A stretch of 64,000 nt of DNA, taken from contig JBCNJP010000023.1 of assembly GCA_039602395.1 (NCBI GenBank), positions 89,614,177 through 89,678,176 on the forward strand, read 5' to 3'. The notes under the pieces are model-generated. The model was not told where the DNA came from, searched no databases, and was given only the letters and a program-made list of their open reading frames with translations. The DNA comes from Deinandra increscens subsp. villosa (lineage: Eukaryota > Streptophyta > Magnoliopsida > Asterales > Asteraceae). This document shows, one piece after another, positions 63,257-64,000 of the stretch; within the stretch, counting starts at the first letter, position 1; every line of letters begins with the position of its first letter. The position numbers and the translations under genes were made by a program.

Positions 63257-64000
63257 ATAATTATTTATGATAAAGATTACGAAAACAGATATTTGACAAC
63301 TGACTTGAATTTTAGTCGACAAGAGTATACGTCGCCTATAGTTGTCAGCTTAGCAAACCTCTTTGGTGGGTCATCACAATCAATCAAAACGTTGTTAGTG
63401 TGATTACTGATAAATGGTAGACTTAATACTGTGTATATATAATATTTACATAGACACGTATAAATAAGATTGTGTTCTTGTTATAATAGCATTGTTGTAT
63501 AACATATCTTTGTAAACTTTTTAAAAAAATATATATTTTTAAAAAAATATAGCAATATTATACATATTAACGATAAAAAATGCATGATTTTACGGTATAA
63601 TTTTTATATAATTTTATTAAAAATATAAAGTATTTACAAATTATTTTAGTTTAAAAAAGTTAATAGAACTAATATTTATTGAAAAAGTTAATAGTCTACA
63701 TGACATATTTATATGGGTTCTTACGGTTTGTATAATAACAGGGGTTTGTATTTAATCGTACTCTGAGGGTATTAAATTTAAATAAAAAGTCGCATTCTTC
63801 ACGTAGTTTTCATCTACTTCAACACCCTAAGGCTATGTGTAGAGGGTGTGATATGTTCTTGGCAGCGCCCCAACACCGCCCTCAGGGCCGCTATGGGTTA
63901 AAATTCCAGTTGCCTCGTTATGTCCATAGCACCTAGTTTTGGTTCAAATTTTAAATTATCCTGTTAAATAACTGTAAACTTTAAATTTATTTATTTTTCC
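63257..64000 (+). other. Shared downstream region of unit B, runs off the window
   Basis: Aligns with 42084-42830 of unit A with small differences. Contains the CTAAGGCTATGTGTAG word (63826) also seen in unit A. No gene. Confidence 0.6.

Overview
This is a plant nuclear window. It has spliced genes with GT-AG introns, a plant phragmoplast kinesin C-terminus, plastid-pathway-type isopropylmalate synthase exons, and very dense Helitrons, Ty1/copia and Ty3-type LTR elements, hAT/MULE/PIF remnants and a SINE. The GAGC/GAGCCG-rich hAT-like repeat and the long TGTGACATCC-type LTRs resemble those common in Asteraceae genomes. That placement is an inference; a dicot is safe, the family is only likely. 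No bacterial-style genes, CRISPR arrays, rRNA or tRNA genes were seen.

Layout. 284-1799: last two exons of a KIN-12 kinesin gene that starts left of the window. 2087-2763: a hAT-type MITE with a perfect 8-bp target duplication. 2929-7900: a decayed PIF/Harbinger transposase split by a 3.8-kb solo LTR. 7902-10701: LTR-like sequence and the 3' end of a copia element. 11453-34637: a 411-codon, nine-exon gene of the isopropylmalate/methylthioalkylmalate synthase family, with no transit peptide and no C-terminal leucine-regulatory domain. Its 19.4-kb first intron holds at least four Helitron-type insertions. One of these carries a Helitron helicase C-terminus and a captured metacaspase zinc-finger fragment, and is itself split by an 8.3-kb copia element whose two 1204-bp LTRs look identical.

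From about 25.6 kb to 42.8 kb (unit A) and again from 51.0 kb to the right edge (unit B) the same sequence occurs twice in direct orientation: the end of intron 1, exons 2-9, and the downstream region. Unit B has no exon 1. The two units differ mainly by transposon insertions, so each gives empty sites that define the other's elements. Unit A has a 4.87-kb and a 5.78-kb Helitron-like insertion, a classical Helitron and a hAT MITE. Unit B has four MITEs in TA tracts, an intact copia element in intron 7, a SINE and a solo LTR. A 500-N assembly gap lies at the left edge of unit B, so a mis-joined haplotig must be considered beside a true tandem duplication.

Between the units (42.8-49.4 kb) lie a Helitron-like element split by a MULE foldback with a 9-bp target duplication, a 2.57-kb solo LTR with CTATA duplications and an AGCGAAACT minisatellite, and an unidentified broken coding fragment. 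The strongest common thread is a Helitron-like family with a GC-rich terminal hairpin followed by CTTG or CTCG instead of CTAG, inserted between A and T, present at least seven times.
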